The position numbers were made by a program, and so were the translations under genes. From contig NZ_ML660163.1 in the NCBI RefSeq assembly GCF_007004725.1, forward strand, positions 537,366 to 601,365: a stretch of 64,000 bases of DNA, written 5' to 3'. Under the pieces are notes generated by a model. It was not told the DNA's origin and searched no databases. It saw only the letters and a list, made by a program, of their open reading frames with translations. Positions 10,101-19,838 of the stretch are shown here, piece by piece (the stretch's first letter is position 1; each line of letters opens with the position of its first letter). The DNA comes from Aliikangiella coralliicola. GTDB taxonomy: Bacteria > Pseudomonadota > Gammaproteobacteria > Enterobacterales > Kangiellaceae.

Positions 10101-13100
10101 CGTAACTTCTAGTAATTTTTGTCCAACCACCGGAAAAGTTTTTAGTGCGAGTTTCTATTTCTCTTCCCAGAAAATCAAAGTAAGCTTGCTTTTCAGGTGC
10201 GCCAGACTGAACGGCTCTAATTCGGTAATGCGCTCCACCATTGCCACAACTCACACTAGTACAAAATTCTCGGTGAGTGTTAACACTAGCGCTACCCGGT
10301 GCAGACTCTACGGTAGCCTGACCAAAACTATTATATTGTTTTGTAAAAGCTAACCCGTTAACCATGCTTGAGGTGCTTGAAATTCGGCCATTCAAGCTAT
10401 TCGCTTTAACCCCGTTATAGCGATAATCGGTTCTAACCCCAGCAGCATCAATCGAATAATCTAACAACCGTCCATTGCTACTATAAGAGCTACTCGCTAT
10501 ACGCGCTTGTGTGTTACTACCATCGCTATTTTCTGCACCAGTTTTGGTGACTTTATTCTTATTACCAAAACTGTCATATTCATATTCAGTAGTTAGGGAT
10601 TTGGTCGAACTATCCGGCCAAACTGTACTCCACTTAAGTAATCCGGGAACCGAAGTATGAGTTTGAGGATAATAACCAAAAGTGGTTTTACGGGACTGTG
10701 TACTCCCCGATCTTGATTTGGTTACAGTCGTTTGTGATAAGCGGCCTTTTTCTTTTTCCCAGGTGCTTGTGCCGTAAATATTATTTGTGCTGGTGGTTAA
10801 CGCATTATTGGCATTATGATCACTGACAATAACCGTTGAGCTGGTTAAATTACCGTGTGGATCATAACCAAAACTGCTGTCGGTTCGGTTAATTTGATAT
10901 CGAGTGTTGTCGGTACCAATTGAGTACGCATATTCAGAACTCGAGGCAATATATGGAAACACACCACCGTTACTTGTTGGCCCGGTATGTAAAACATTAG
11001 TGGCGTTATTCAGCTCGACATTAGTGGCAGTATATTGCCTGGTTGTCAATGGCATTCCAATAAAAGGAAAAGATTGATCATAAGTGGTTTCCGTTTTAAT
11101 CCCCGTTGTCGCATCAATCGTCCGCGCCAATTCGAAACCGAGCATTCCGCGTCCCTGTCGGTGAACTAAGAAGCCACCATATTGATACTTCACTTCAACT
11201 TTAGTGGTTGCAGAAGTATCACTTTGCACACTACTAACCAATGCCATCCCGGACATTGGTGAGAAGGTTTTATGATCAACATCATCGGCTGCGCTATTGG
11301 AAATATAGACATTCGAGTCGGTCATCGGCCGATAGTTAATGTAGGTATTCGCCCCAAAACCATTGGTAATTTTTTTAATCACAAAGTCAGGTTTACTGCT
11401 TTTAGGCGCATAACTAATCCGCCAGCCATGTGAGCCATTTTTGCCTTCAAATAAATCAAGTTTACCATCACCGTCTGCATCACCGAATTGAGCAACCGCA
11501 TCGGCTTCACGAGTTAAGGTTCCACGCGAAATATACTGAACTTCCTCAGCATTTTTATATTCACTCAAATAAACGGCCCAGTGAGTATTGGTCGTCGCCT
11601 TAAGAAAATCAGCTGCACCATCTTTGTTCAGGTCAATAAAATAGCTGTTGTCTTTAAATGTGTCGGTAGTGGCTCCTATAGGCAAGCTTTTACTACCCAA
11701 AAAAGTCTGACCATTCGATAATCGATAACTCCAGTTGCTTGAACTACTGTACTGAAGAAGATCTGTCAGACCATCGCCATTCAGATCTGCAACCCGCACA
11801 TCTTCATAATTACCGAGGCTCTGTTTTTCAACCAAGCTGGTGCCAGTGGAAGTGTAGAGTTTCCAGTTTGTCGTCGTATAACTAGACCATGTGCCGCCAA
11901 TATCATTTTCACATTCGTTTCGGCTTCCCGCAGGCACCGAGTTACCATTAACATAGCAAGTGGACGTTGTATCGGTAACTTTAAAAATCAGATCACTGCG
12001 GCCATCACCATTGATATCAACACCAGCCGCATTTTTCATATTTGCGGTATGTTTTTCTGTCCTGCCATTTAGGAAAGCGTTGCTACTGCTCGAAGAAAAA
12101 TTGGAAAGAACAACCCCATTGGCAAAACTCCCGCCATTATTTTTATACCAGTAGAGCGCATTACCATTCTGGTAAACAATATCTTCCAAACCGTCGCCGT
12201 CGATATCCAGAACCTGAGACTTGCCATCAAATCCAATGGCTGTTTTTCCAATGCTGGCGACCTTCAAATCTTTAGGAACATCGTGTGTTTCACAGAACTG
12301 CCCACCATTAGGCATCGGCTCACAGCTTTGAACCTGATCGATCCAATTTTCAAACGACACGACATGCCAGCTTGATGATGCCGAATTGGCCACCAATAAA
12401 TCGCGTCTTCCGTCACCGTTATAGTCAAGTGTTAACAGATATTGACTATTGCTATTACCAATATTGGTTAAAGTGCGTGTGGAAGTAAATGACGGCCCCA
12501 GCGCAACTTTCCAATAACTATTTTCCAGATAAACGATATCGCTAAATCCATCACCATTTAAATCAAGCACTCGACTGGAATAATGATTGGGTGCATTGCG
12601 TAATTTGTTACTTTTATTGCCAAACGGATTAAATCCTGTGGTGACAGTGACATCCCAGCAAGTTGTCGGCGTACCTGGTTCGTACTCACAATATTCCTGA
12701 GTGCTTTGACTAGCCGGAACCGGTCTTTCCCACTCAAACGCTGTCGCGGGATAACAATCAGTGCCGACACATTCCTGAACACTTTGCAGCATATAGTTAT
12801 CCTCAGCGTAAGCAGGTGTGTCATAAGCAAACAGGTATTTCCGATATTCCTGACCGTGAAGCTTGACAGTAATATTGTTAAGCAATTGATCATTTAAAAA
12901 TGAAGTGCCATTAATAAAACCTGCTTTAATGGCTGCATTTACTTTCGTCGAATAATTGGCTTCAACATACGCGTAAGGCGTTTGACTAAGTGTTCCATTA
13001 CCGCCATAACTCACTCGCGCCAGATTACTATCGCCATTATTTTCGTTATATTCGAAAAGAATACTATTACCGCTAACATCAACAACCGCTTTCAGTAAAT

Positions 13101-14424
13101 AAGCTTTAGCAACCGACTTGGTCGCCGAACCACTCGGCTCATTAAACGCATCGGCACCAGTTTCCGCGTTACTCCAATAATCCTTTAAGGTAATCGCCTG
13201 AGTACCTGTAACCGCATCGACATAGCCATAATAATGTACTTCACCAGACTTGGTCTCAACGGTAAATCCTAACGGCCCTGCAGTGTTTGCATTTCCATAA
13301 GCGGCTATTTTCGAAAAACCTTCAATTTCGGTGTGATACGTTGCACCACCCTGACCATGTGTACCGGATTTCAGCACCAGACGCTGGCCATTCAGACAGA
13401 AAGGATCGCTATTAGTTAAACTAATCCCGCTAATTTCATTATCCTGGGCCAGCGTTTTCGGGCAACGAGTAATCGCACCACCGGCAGATAACGACCAACC
13501 AATTCCAAGTACACCATCACCTCCTTGGCTGGAGTAATTCAATGAAATTTGCGGAGAAACGCCAGCAGTGCCTGTTGGTACCGAAATAGGAATAGAATAA
13601 GTTGCAGCCCCCTGTTCGTTGACCCGGAATTCACCGGCAGTCGTCCCCAGCGGTGTGCCTGTAGGTTGATTATTTAAATTGACTGAGTCGACATAATCAA
13701 CATTTGATCCTGACATATAGGCATATTCATCAGCCTGGCCAGAAATATTACTGGTCGCCTGAATGTCATCGACGCCATCGTTATTCAAATCTGCAATTGT
13801 CAGACTATAGGCCGCCGCGGACCAGTCCATGCCGTGATCACCATCATTGAGCGTTTGACTGACGGTACCGTTGCTTTCAAGAATATAAGTGGTATCTCCC
13901 GTGTTTTTACCCTGCAATAAGATTTCTTGATAACCATCACCATCAAAATCACCAAAGTGAACAACAAAATTGTCAGGATCAGCATCCAGTTCGAAACTGG
14001 TATAGGAAGCAACCCCACTTGCATTCCAGGAAACAATAACATTAGGTAGGGTAGGCGAAATGACTATTGGGATAATGATTTCGCCATGCAGAAGAACGAT
14101 ATTTTTTTTACCCAACAATAAAAGCTCATCGCCGGGATTGGAATTGAGATCAGCACTAAAAGCACCATAAGCGCCGGCACTCCAATCAAGAATATCAGGC
14201 ACGTCAGGATGAGTGCTTACCCAACTTCGGTGAAAGCCAGAAATACTGCCACCAACTTTGGGCGTTAAGCTAGAGGTTTCGCCAGAGTTAAGTGCTTGAT
14301 TGAAGGCATCTTGATCACCATCGCCGTTAAAGTCACCAAGGATTTCATTAGTCGCGCCAGCGACGCCTGAAAAAATGGTGAATAACATTATACATAAGAC
14401 AATGAGCCCCTTAAGGTTTTTCAT
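7135..14424 (-). CDS. Giant exported SpvB/FG-GAP/RHS protein with C-terminal zincin-like (M91/NleD-like) toxin domain
   Basis: A 2429-residue protein. Residues 1-24 form a signal peptide. FG-GAP/VCBS-like Ca-binding repeats (DFNGDGDQD and similar) start near 29. An SpvB/TcaC-like domain follows at about 259-330 (GVSPQISLNYSSQGGDGVLGIGWSL in part). More FG-GAP repeats and then YD/RHS repeats follow. The RHS core with GRIYDANIGRFMQADP ends at DPSG near 2091. After it come a Gly-rich hydrophobic stretch and a C-terminal domain with HELYHAW (HExxH at 2359-2363) and a downstream NMQEVYATRF segment, as in M91/NleD-type metallopeptidase effectors. RHS shells encapsulate a toxic tip, so I infer a polymorphic metalloprotease toxin. 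AGAGG precedes the ATG. A coupled lipoprotein gene follows. Confidence 0.85.
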   Translation of the reverse strand: MKNLKGLIVLCIMLFTIFSGVAGATNEILGDFNGDGDQDAFNQALNSGETSSLTPKVGGSISGFHRSWVSTHPDVPDILDWSAGAYGAFSADLNSNPGDELLLLGKKNIVLLHGEIIIPIVISPTLPNVIVSWNASGVASYTSFELDADPDNFVVHFGDFDGDGYQEILLQGKNTGDTTYILESNGTVSQTLNDGDHGMDWSAAAYSLTIADLNNDGVDDIQATSNISGQADEYAYMSGSNVDYVDSVNLNNQPTGTPLGTTAGEFRVNEQGAATYSIPISVPTGTAGVSPQISLNYSSQGGDGVLGIGWSLSAGGAITRCPKTLAQDNEISGISLTNSDPFCLNGQRLVLKSGTHGQGGATYHTEIEGFSKIAAYGNANTAGPLGFTVETKSGEVHYYGYVDAVTGTQAITLKDYWSNAETGADAFNEPSGSATKSVAKAYLLKAVVDVSGNSILFEYNENNGDSNLARVSYGGNGTLSQTPYAYVEANYSTKVNAAIKAGFINGTSFLNDQLLNNITVKLHGQEYRKYLFAYDTPAYAEDNYMLQSVQECVGTDCYPATAFEWERPVPASQSTQEYCEYEPGTPTTCWDVTVTTGFNPFGNKSNKLRNAPNHYSSRVLDLNGDGFSDIVYLENSYWKVALGPSFTSTRTLTNIGNSNSQYLLTLDYNGDGRRDLLVANSASSSWHVVSFENWIDQVQSCEPMPNGGQFCETHDVPKDLKVASIGKTAIGFDGKSQVLDIDGDGLEDIVYQNGNALYWYKNNGGSFANGVVLSNFSSSSSNAFLNGRTEKHTANMKNAAGVDINGDGRSDLIFKVTDTTSTCYVNGNSVPAGSRNECENDIGGTWSSYTTTNWKLYTSTGTSLVEKQSLGNYEDVRVADLNGDGLTDLLQYSSSSNWSYRLSNGQTFLGSKSLPIGATTDTFKDNSYFIDLNKDGAADFLKATTNTHWAVYLSEYKNAEEVQYISRGTLTREADAVAQFGDADGDGKLDLFEGKNGSHGWRISYAPKSSKPDFVIKKITNGFGANTYINYRPMTDSNVYISNSAADDVDHKTFSPMSGMALVSSVQSDTSATTKVEVKYQYGGFLVHRQGRGMLGFELARTIDATTGIKTETTYDQSFPFIGMPLTTRQYTATNVELNNATNVLHTGPTSNGGVFPYIASSSEYAYSIGTDNTRYQINRTDSSFGYDPHGNLTSSTVIVSDHNANNALTTSTNNIYGTSTWEKEKGRLSQTTVTKSRSGSTQSRKTTFGYYPQTHTSVPGLLKWSTVWPDSSTKSLTTEYEYDSFGNKNKVTKTGAENSDGSNTQARIASSSYSSNGRLLDYSIDAAGVRTDYRYNGVKANSLNGRISSTSSMVNGLAFTKQYNSFGQATVESAPGSASVNTHREFCTSVSCGNGGAHYRIRAVQSGAPEKQAYFDFLGREIETRTKNFSGGWTKITRSYDSRGREDKVYEPFIGTIGSFYSQSTYDLFDRVIQIKQPKGELVKTEYYGLRTETIDAKGYRTKSWKNEQGELDRVEDVRGNKLDYTYEAYGNLKMVVATNSSGSVTTRASNIFDAYGNKTQSVDQDKGTWNYAHNAFGELVVQTTAKGDQSYLDYDVAGRLIRRYENEGTSCWNYSNSTGRLLNEKMFDGSNKSLSECGTDSTANFQKNYIYDNDGRINKTDTIISSVNSHVNDTYTTSTSFDSYGRVSSVTYPNNLSITNVYQNGYLDQLKNTQTGRLYQNVDAMNVYGQVTQVTYANGAKETIGYRSEDGKVMNHQLNIGSTVKHYLNYGYDNNHNINLREHHFYDRGFTHWKENLTYDNLNRLDFRDATVYDNSDLTSEFQTDQNYDYDDWGNLTYRYGTGYYKYDGTKKNRLLSIHQTSGFGGTQYYGMSYDGNGNIVNDGAGRTFSYFSFDKVNRISQSNQYSEFLYGTDRSRYFKHDRRTENSQTTDYYTTYIGAYEKIHRIGGGKSAITEHKVSLGNIVITERSNGTDDEHYLHKDHLGSPISITDKSASVAQQFVYDPWGKQTKIYQASDFASLVYSQPTNRGYTGHEHIRDLNIIHMNGRIYDANIGRFMQADPHVQSPGNFQNYNRYSYVLNNPLSMTDPSGFFFKKLFKAIKKYWKQIVSIVLTVYLGPLGAFIGNYLTTGSLRGAIIGGLTSMIGGVDFGGFVANGIVGGVISKAQGGNFGRGFMSAGVGSALGGAVKGVKSAWGKVIASAVVGGTVSRISGGKFANGAYSAAFATALTADWSTKNGFDGNQKAGPSGGEKTSGSIKVGENTFSYTTEGPEGYADSISQQLSSISTTEAGRELLTGLAVSEGEFTFKYRANTFAVETPFFGNDITIHFDPNYSVPFYSTASAGYTAYENSTFALAHELYHAWNNSTASWFGGSDARKIGGRVIGINMQEVYATRFTNLIRTQAGLNYIRTHYNTKRGQVCVDGDGC

Positions 14425-15039
14425 AATTCCTCTGTTCCTGTTTTGTTATTTCTATTTTGAATCACTAACTTTTTAAACCAAAAATAAATATTTTAGGTTG
14501 TTTTGCTATTAAGCAGAGATAGTCGAGAGCTGTGACAAGCCAACTCATGCGCTCATTGACGCATACCTAAATTAGTTTTTTCACATTCAGTTTTTTCGAC
14601 AACATCCCAAGTACTTGCACACTTAGTATCGAAAGTGAGTGCTACTCCAACATCATTGTTATCTTCGATTTTAAATACTTAAAATTTAACAATCATGTAA
14701 AAACCGAGAGCATAGCTTGACTAACATCTGAATCTAAACCGATACGCTAGATTGTATATTTTTAATAAAGGACAAGTTGGTTGAACAAATTCTTTAGCTA
14801 ACAAAAGTGAATTGTTGATGCAGACTTACCGGAGTGCTTATAAAAATCTCCGTGTCATTTTTACTCTTTGAACTTTTTAACTTTATCCTAGTTTTTTTGC
14901 TCCTTGCAAAGTTCATTATCAGAAGGTATGTATAAATACTAAAAGTACGCCCACAGGGCAAAAATACTATTCAATTAGAAATACTATTGCAACAACTTTA
15001 TAGCGAATTGAGCGAACAACACGCAAATATCTCACTATG
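14425..15039. other. 615-bp AT-rich intergenic region
   Basis: It must contain the promoter of the 2429-residue RHS gene (right to left) and the end of the CadC-like gene. I see no open frame with a ribosome site. Small inverted repeats are present: ATGCG-N8-CGCAT near 14547-14564 and CGGAG-N13-CTCCG near 14829-14851. Neither is a convincing terminator. The phased TGGCGAAT motif found in the 19-26 kb cluster is absent here. Confidence 0.5.
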
Positions 15040-17304
15040 TTATTTTTCTAAAGTTTGTCGAATATTTTCCGCAAGCATTCTCTCATACTCATCGCCTCCT
15101 AAACCGCTCTGAATAAAGAGTTGCCGCATAGAATAATAGGCAAATGGCTCTGCGTTCGAATCAGGTAACCAACCATCAGCCATTAATCCGCGCAGCATAT
15201 CTTTTACTTTTTCTGTTTGTCCACGAAAGACCAACCAGTCAGCGACATATAAGTCCTGAGGGTATTCAAGGTTCGCTAATTGGCTATCAATCTGGCTTGC
15301 AATTCCTTGCCAGTTTTTATCACTCGACTTAGCCCGTAGTAATTGCACGTAAAAGATTCCAAGATAAAAATTATTTTTCGTTATTTCGACTTTTTCTAAC
15401 TTAAATTCAGGAACTGCTCTTAAGAAAAGTCGTTCTGCCTCTTCATACTGCCCACTAAAAAACAACGACTGTGCATAAGGCATATCGAATTTATTGTTGT
15501 CGTGGTGCAATTGACGTCTTTGGTTAAAGACTTTTGCCGCAGCGTCAAACTCTCCAAGTGCTACTTTTAATGTTGCCTTCACATACAGCGTGAAAGACGG
15601 ATTCAGATTTTTTCCCTCAAACTCTTCAACAATCTGACTAACACGATCATGCTTACCGAGAGATAAAAGAACCTGCGCCTGAGTCAATCGATAATTGGGT
15701 TGCCGTTCTAACATAAGCGGGTTCTCGTCAGCCCAATTTAAAAAAGCCTTTGCTCGCGAAGTTGTCAATGGAAAAAAATCAAGTTGCTCAACGGGGCGAT
15801 TATGATAATCAGGCTCAAGAGTCAGTGCTCGCTGATAATAATACTCAGCTTGAGAGACTTTGCGCAGGTTTAAAAAGGAGTACGCCAGACTTCGATTAAT
15901 AATCGGTGACATTGGCGATAGTTCATAAGCCTGTTTGGTCATCTCCAAAGCCTTGTCGTATTGTCCCATATCCCTGATTAGATTGCCGTACCACATGTAA
16001 ACAAATGGATAATTCGGTGATAGCTGAACAGCGCGATCAAATAGCTTCTCAGCTTCTTCACGCTGTCCCTCGCTATTCAAAAGAAAGGCTTTGGCGGCAA
16101 TAGCTTGTCCAAGATCAGGTTGCTTGGACAAAGCACTATCCAGCAGCGGTTTACATTTCCTTAAAGCCTGTGACAGATTCAAGTCTGAATAAATATATAA
16201 AAAATGATAAGTTTCGCAAAGTGCGACAGAAGCGAGTGGAAATAATTTTTCTTCGAGTTGCAACTGTTCAAGAATTGATTTTGCTTGTTCAAGACTGTTT
16301 ACCGTTCTTTGCTCCCACAAATGGCGGGCCAACAAATATTGATCGAAAACACGCTTTTCTACAGCACTTTCAGAAAAGGTATTGACTGATTGCTGCTTTT
16401 GAAACAGGGCAAGCAAATCTTCAACAATCAAATCCTGTAAGCCAAACAAATCCCTTTCGCTACCTTCAAATACCTTCGCCCAAACGACTTCTTTATTGTT
16501 GACGTTCTCAAGTTGCAGAAATACGCGAACTTTTCCAGCTTGCTGGCTGATGCGGCCTCTTAGAATTGTTTGCGACTCAACAACGTCATTTTCCGACTGC
16601 AGATTAATGATTTTAAGCCCACCAATATGCATCAGCTGAGTTAACAACACGTCGTTCAAAGCGGATAGTCGATCAGATTGACTATGTTGCTCGAAACGTA
16701 GTTTGACAAACGCCACCGAGGAAATTTTGTTAATTTTCAAATCAGCGGTCGGAGTTTGCTGCTCAATCGTTGCATCATCTGGCCCCAATTCATACAAGAA
16801 CAATAGCCCAACAAGCAAAATAGCTGGCAGTAATACACCTAGCCAACGATAGCGGCCGGTCACTTTCGCTTTATTTTCATTAGTTACTTTTGGCTGCGCG
16901 TCTGGCGTGGTTGCTGTTGGTGATGGCAGTTCAACCGGCACAATTAACCGATATCCTTTTCCTGAGACTCTTTCAATAAACTGTTTCTGTTTGCCGGTAT
17001 CACCAAGCGCTTTACGCAGTTGTGCAACCGCCTGATAAAGCGAGCTGTCAGAAACAACCTGTCCAGGCCAGATTTTCTCAAATAGTAGTTCCTGACTGAC
17101 CGGCTCTCCAGCCTTCTCAGCCAGACAAACCAGTAATGTCATCACTTTAGGAACGAGAACGACTTCTTGCCTGTCTGCTTTAATTTCATCAGCATTAGAC
17201 TTATCATTTCCGCAACCGCTATCAGCCAGCTCGTTTCGGCTAATGCGATTAAGTGCAGGTTCTACTGTCCACTTTCCTAGTTTGAATGTTGATTGAGCGC
17301 TCAA
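15040..17304 (-). CDS. CadC/ToxR-like membrane transcriptional regulator with TPR domain
   Basis: A 754-residue protein. It has an N-terminal winged-helix DNA-binding domain of OmpR type (about 5-120), with the family's wing sequence ERVSGKGYRLIVPV. A Pro/Thr linker follows, then one transmembrane segment (about 153-171). A large periplasmic part first carries a FlgO/TolB-like region (about 190-300) and then TPR repeats. Such proteins sense signals outside the inner membrane and bind DNA directly. The start is TTG, with AGGAAG four bases upstream. The first codons form a perfect 12-bp palindrome (17293-17304). It is divergent from the amidohydrolase gene, its likeliest target. Confidence 0.85.
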   Translation of the reverse strand: MSAQSTFKLGKWTVEPALNRISRNELADSGCGNDKSNADEIKADRQEVVLVPKVMTLLVCLAEKAGEPVSQELLFEKIWPGQVVSDSSLYQAVAQLRKALGDTGKQKQFIERVSGKGYRLIVPVELPSPTATTPDAQPKVTNENKAKVTGRYRWLGVLLPAILLVGLLFLYELGPDDATIEQQTPTADLKINKISSVAFVKLRFEQHSQSDRLSALNDVLLTQLMHIGGLKIINLQSENDVVESQTILRGRISQQAGKVRVFLQLENVNNKEVVWAKVFEGSERDLFGLQDLIVEDLLALFQKQQSVNTFSESAVEKRVFDQYLLARHLWEQRTVNSLEQAKSILEQLQLEEKLFPLASVALCETYHFLYIYSDLNLSQALRKCKPLLDSALSKQPDLGQAIAAKAFLLNSEGQREEAEKLFDRAVQLSPNYPFVYMWYGNLIRDMGQYDKALEMTKQAYELSPMSPIINRSLAYSFLNLRKVSQAEYYYQRALTLEPDYHNRPVEQLDFFPLTTSRAKAFLNWADENPLMLERQPNYRLTQAQVLLSLGKHDRVSQIVEEFEGKNLNPSFTLYVKATLKVALGEFDAAAKVFNQRRQLHHDNNKFDMPYAQSLFFSGQYEEAERLFLRAVPEFKLEKVEITKNNFYLGIFYVQLLRAKSSDKNWQGIASQIDSQLANLEYPQDLYVADWLVFRGQTEKVKDMLRGLMADGWLPDSNAEPFAYYSMRQLFIQSGLGGDEYERMLAENIRQTLEK

Positions 17305-17518
17305 ATGTCTTCCTATCTGAAGGTAATGACAAGGGTTATTCTATCAAAATACTAGCATCTATCTGATTGATTTTTAAGGATTAAGAAAAATTTTAGAAAT
17401 TTTCAGACTATTTTTAAGCATTCAATCTCTGGTCAATGGCACAGTCACTACTCGACACAATATTAACGGCTAATTTTCAACAATTAAAACACTTTGTTGA
17501 CGCCTATGAGGACAAATA

Positions 17519-19105
17519 ATGAACCAACCGAGTAAGAGATTTTATTTAATATCGCAGATACGAAACTACTTACGTTCGTTAGAACTGGTGCGTACTTTTA
17601 CCCTGTTTAGCCTTTCAATACTTTCAGGGCTTTCTATTTTCTGCGTTGCCGCGAATATCCCCCCAAAAAATTTAGCGGCAGATGAGCTAGTAATCAAAAA
17701 CATTACCTTAATTTCTCCAGAGCGTCACACAGCTTTGGAAAATGCTTATGTTCGAATTGTTAACGGGGAAATTAAAGAAGTTTCTACAAAACCAATCATC
17801 TCACCGAATAATGCAGCGCAGATTGACGGAACAGGGAAATATCTTACGCCAGGTTTGATGGATTCCCATGTCCATGTTTCAAGAATGCCCGGAATAGTAT
17901 TCAAAGGTAAAGATCCGACAAAATTGCTTCAGCTGCAAAACTCATTTTTAGCTCAACAACCGAGAAGTTATCTTTATTTTGGTGTTACTCAATTACTTGA
18001 TCCCTCACAATCAAAACAGTCTATCGTTACCTTTAATTCCAGCCTACAAAAACCCAAGCTTTTTCATTGCGGAGCGGCACCAATATTGGGTGGTTATCCA
18101 ACAGTCTGGATTGACAAGCACGAAGCGCCGAAGGTTTTTGACTACATCATTCTGGATCAGGACACGGCTCAGTCGTTGCCGGAAAACATTGACCTTGCTC
18201 AACATACGCCAGAAGCCGTTGTCAGGCGCATGGCTGAAGATGGCGCTATCTGCGTTAAAGTATTTATTGAGGATGGTTTCGGCACGGATAAAAACTGGCC
18301 GCTAATCAGCGAGGGATTATTGCTCAGAGTAAAGAAAGCCGCCAAAAAACACGGATTAATCATGTTGGCTCATGCAAATGCTATAGATATGCAAAAAATT
18401 GCTCTGCAGCTTGAAGTGGATGCAATTGCACACGGCATGTGGAATTGGAATCAATACGACGGACACAAGGGATTGCCTATTGAAATTCGTGAAATACTGG
18501 ATGGCGTGATAGAACAAAACATCATTTTTCAACCGACCTTTAATGTAATGGATGGATTAAAAGGCGTTACAGTTCCGGGCGTACTCAACGAGCCACTTTA
18601 CCAAAAAGTCGTTTCGAAAGCTGCGCTGGATTGGTATCACTCGAAGGAAGGACTGTGGTTTAGAGATGAAATGGTCAACGGGTTTGGAGACCTTCCGCTG
18701 GAAAAAATACATCGACGCCAGGATATTGTTATCTCTCAAGGCGAGCGTGTAGTTCAGTATTTAGACGGACAAAATTATCCATTAGTGCTCGCAAGCGATA
18801 CACCATCGTCACCCACATTCGCAGCACAGCCAGGCTATTCGACATTTGCGGAGTTAAAACACTTACATAAAGTAGGTGTTTCGTTGCAACGAATTTTTGA
18901 AGCTGCGACTATCAACAATGCGAAAGCATTTAAACTGGATAAAAGTTATGGAACTGTAGAACCAGGGAAAGTAGCCAACTTGTTGATTCTTGATGAGAGC
19001 CCTTTAAAAACAATTGAAGCTTATAACGCAATTGATAAAGTAATTGTTAATGGTGAGGTGATTGAAAGGGAATCTCTGGCTGTTGGTAATAGCAAACATC
19101 AATAG
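17519..19105 (+). CDS. Exported amidohydrolase (imidazolonepropionase-like)
   Basis: A 528-residue metal-dependent hydrolase of the amidohydrolase superfamily. An N-terminal hydrophobic segment (about 24-45) is a signal anchor or signal peptide. Ligands visible in order are H117 and H119 (DSHVH), H285 (LAHAN), H305 (AHGMW) and D427 (ASDTPS). The C-terminal beta sandwich with GTVEPGKVANLLILD is typical. Members hydrolyse cyclic amides, dipeptides or esters; the substrate is unknown. GAGGA lies six bases before the ATG. It is transcribed divergently from the CadC-like regulator across 214 bp. Confidence 0.85.
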   Translation: MNQPSKRFYLISQIRNYLRSLELVRTFTLFSLSILSGLSIFCVAANIPPKNLAADELVIKNITLISPERHTALENAYVRIVNGEIKEVSTKPIISPNNAAQIDGTGKYLTPGLMDSHVHVSRMPGIVFKGKDPTKLLQLQNSFLAQQPRSYLYFGVTQLLDPSQSKQSIVTFNSSLQKPKLFHCGAAPILGGYPTVWIDKHEAPKVFDYIILDQDTAQSLPENIDLAQHTPEAVVRRMAEDGAICVKVFIEDGFGTDKNWPLISEGLLLRVKKAAKKHGLIMLAHANAIDMQKIALQLEVDAIAHGMWNWNQYDGHKGLPIEIREILDGVIEQNIIFQPTFNVMDGLKGVTVPGVLNEPLYQKVVSKAALDWYHSKEGLWFRDEMVNGFGDLPLEKIHRRQDIVISQGERVVQYLDGQNYPLVLASDTPSSPTFAAQPGYSTFAELKHLHKVGVSLQRIFEAATINNAKAFKLDKSYGTVEPGKVANLLILDESPLKTIEAYNAIDKVIVNGEVIERESLAVGNSKHQ

Positions 19106-19118
19106 AGCACAACTAATA

Positions 19119-19155
19119 AAACCTCGAACAAGCTCATAGAGACTCGTCGAGGTTT
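19119..19155. terminator. Bidirectional terminator hairpin
   Basis: Stem AAACCTCGA (19119-19127) pairs with TCGAGGTTT (19147-19155). It lies between the convergent ends of the amidohydrolase gene and the first 98-residue secreted gene, and can serve both. A related CCTCGA hairpin ends the second copy of the secreted gene. Confidence 0.7.
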
Positions 19156-19191
19156 CATCAATAATCTATTGCAAGAATATGAGTGCAATTA

Positions 19192-19488
19192 TCACTTCAA
19201 ATATTTTTTCTCATGAAATAATTGATAGTGAACTGTCTTTTTTACTAATTTAGGTATGCCAAACTCATAACTCATCACCCAATCAGTAGTAACCTTGGTC
19301 GCAGGACAGCTCACATATCCAGTTGAACTTTCGTGAGTATCCACCAATGGAATAGTAAAAACATTGACAGGCATATATTCACATTCAGTAACGTAGGTGT
19401 TACCACCTGTTTGTACTGCACTAGCATTTATTGAAAGCAAGATGGAACTGGCCATTGTAATAGATGTTATAGTTTTTAAAAGTTTCAT
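19192..19488 (-). CDS. Small secreted protein, copy 1 (GGxTYxxCxY family)
   Basis: A 98-residue protein. MKLLKTITS starts a signal peptide that ends near ASAVQ. The mature part opens GGNTYVTECEYMPV and carries a second Cys in YVSCPATK, which suggests one disulfide, and it ends in a basic HEKKYLK. The ATG at 19488 has AAGGA eight bases upstream. Longer frames upstream lack this. The copy at 19902-20198 has the same length and a near-identical signal peptide, so this is a tandem duplication. The function is unknown. The phased TGGCGAAT repeat lies about 110 bp upstream of the start. Confidence 0.75.
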   Translation of the reverse strand: MKLLKTITSITMASSILLSINASAVQTGGNTYVTECEYMPVNVFTIPLVDTHESSTGYVSCPATKVTTDWVMSYEFGIPKLVKKTVHYQLFHEKKYLK

Positions 19489-19600
19489 ATAAAAATCCTT
19501 ATTGATTAGTTTAGAAAAAAAATTAATTAGATTTAAATCAAAATTTGTCACTAATTAACAAGGTGATTTTTTCAGAAATGACACACAAAAGATTTTAAAT

Positions 19601-19629
19601 ATTCGCCAAAAAGTAGTACATATTCGCCA
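19601..19629 (-). promoter_or_regulatory. Direct-repeat operator candidate, copy 1 (21-bp phasing)
   Basis: Read on the minus strand: TGGCGAAT, 13 nt, TGGCGAAT. Start-to-start spacing is 21 bp, two DNA turns. The spacer ATGTACTACTTTT closely matches that of the copy at 25741-25769. It lies upstream of the first 98-residue secreted gene. Two tandem half-sites at this spacing fit a dimeric AraC- or LytTR-type activator. The hybrid sensor at 27203-31303 carries an AraC domain and is a candidate. This is inference from position. Confidence 0.6.
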
Positions 19630-19838
19630 CATGAGTGATAACTGCATAATTTTGCTCCCCCCCACAAGAACCTCACTTAGTGGCAAGGCACAATTAGTAT
19701 CTAAGTCTAAACTTGTTACAGTCATTATTTTTGAGTTTCAGTTCTCAGCTACTTTGCGATTAATAAAGTAACTGTAGATAAAAGGGGAGCAATTGTCGTT
19801 GGCAATAGGAAATACAGGCAAAACTCAATGACTAAAAA

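Noticed and set aside
19599..19631. CRISPR-like array from the repeated TTCGCCA units
   Set aside because: Only two short half-sites occur per locus and the 13-nt spacer is itself conserved between loci. This is an operator pattern, not an array.
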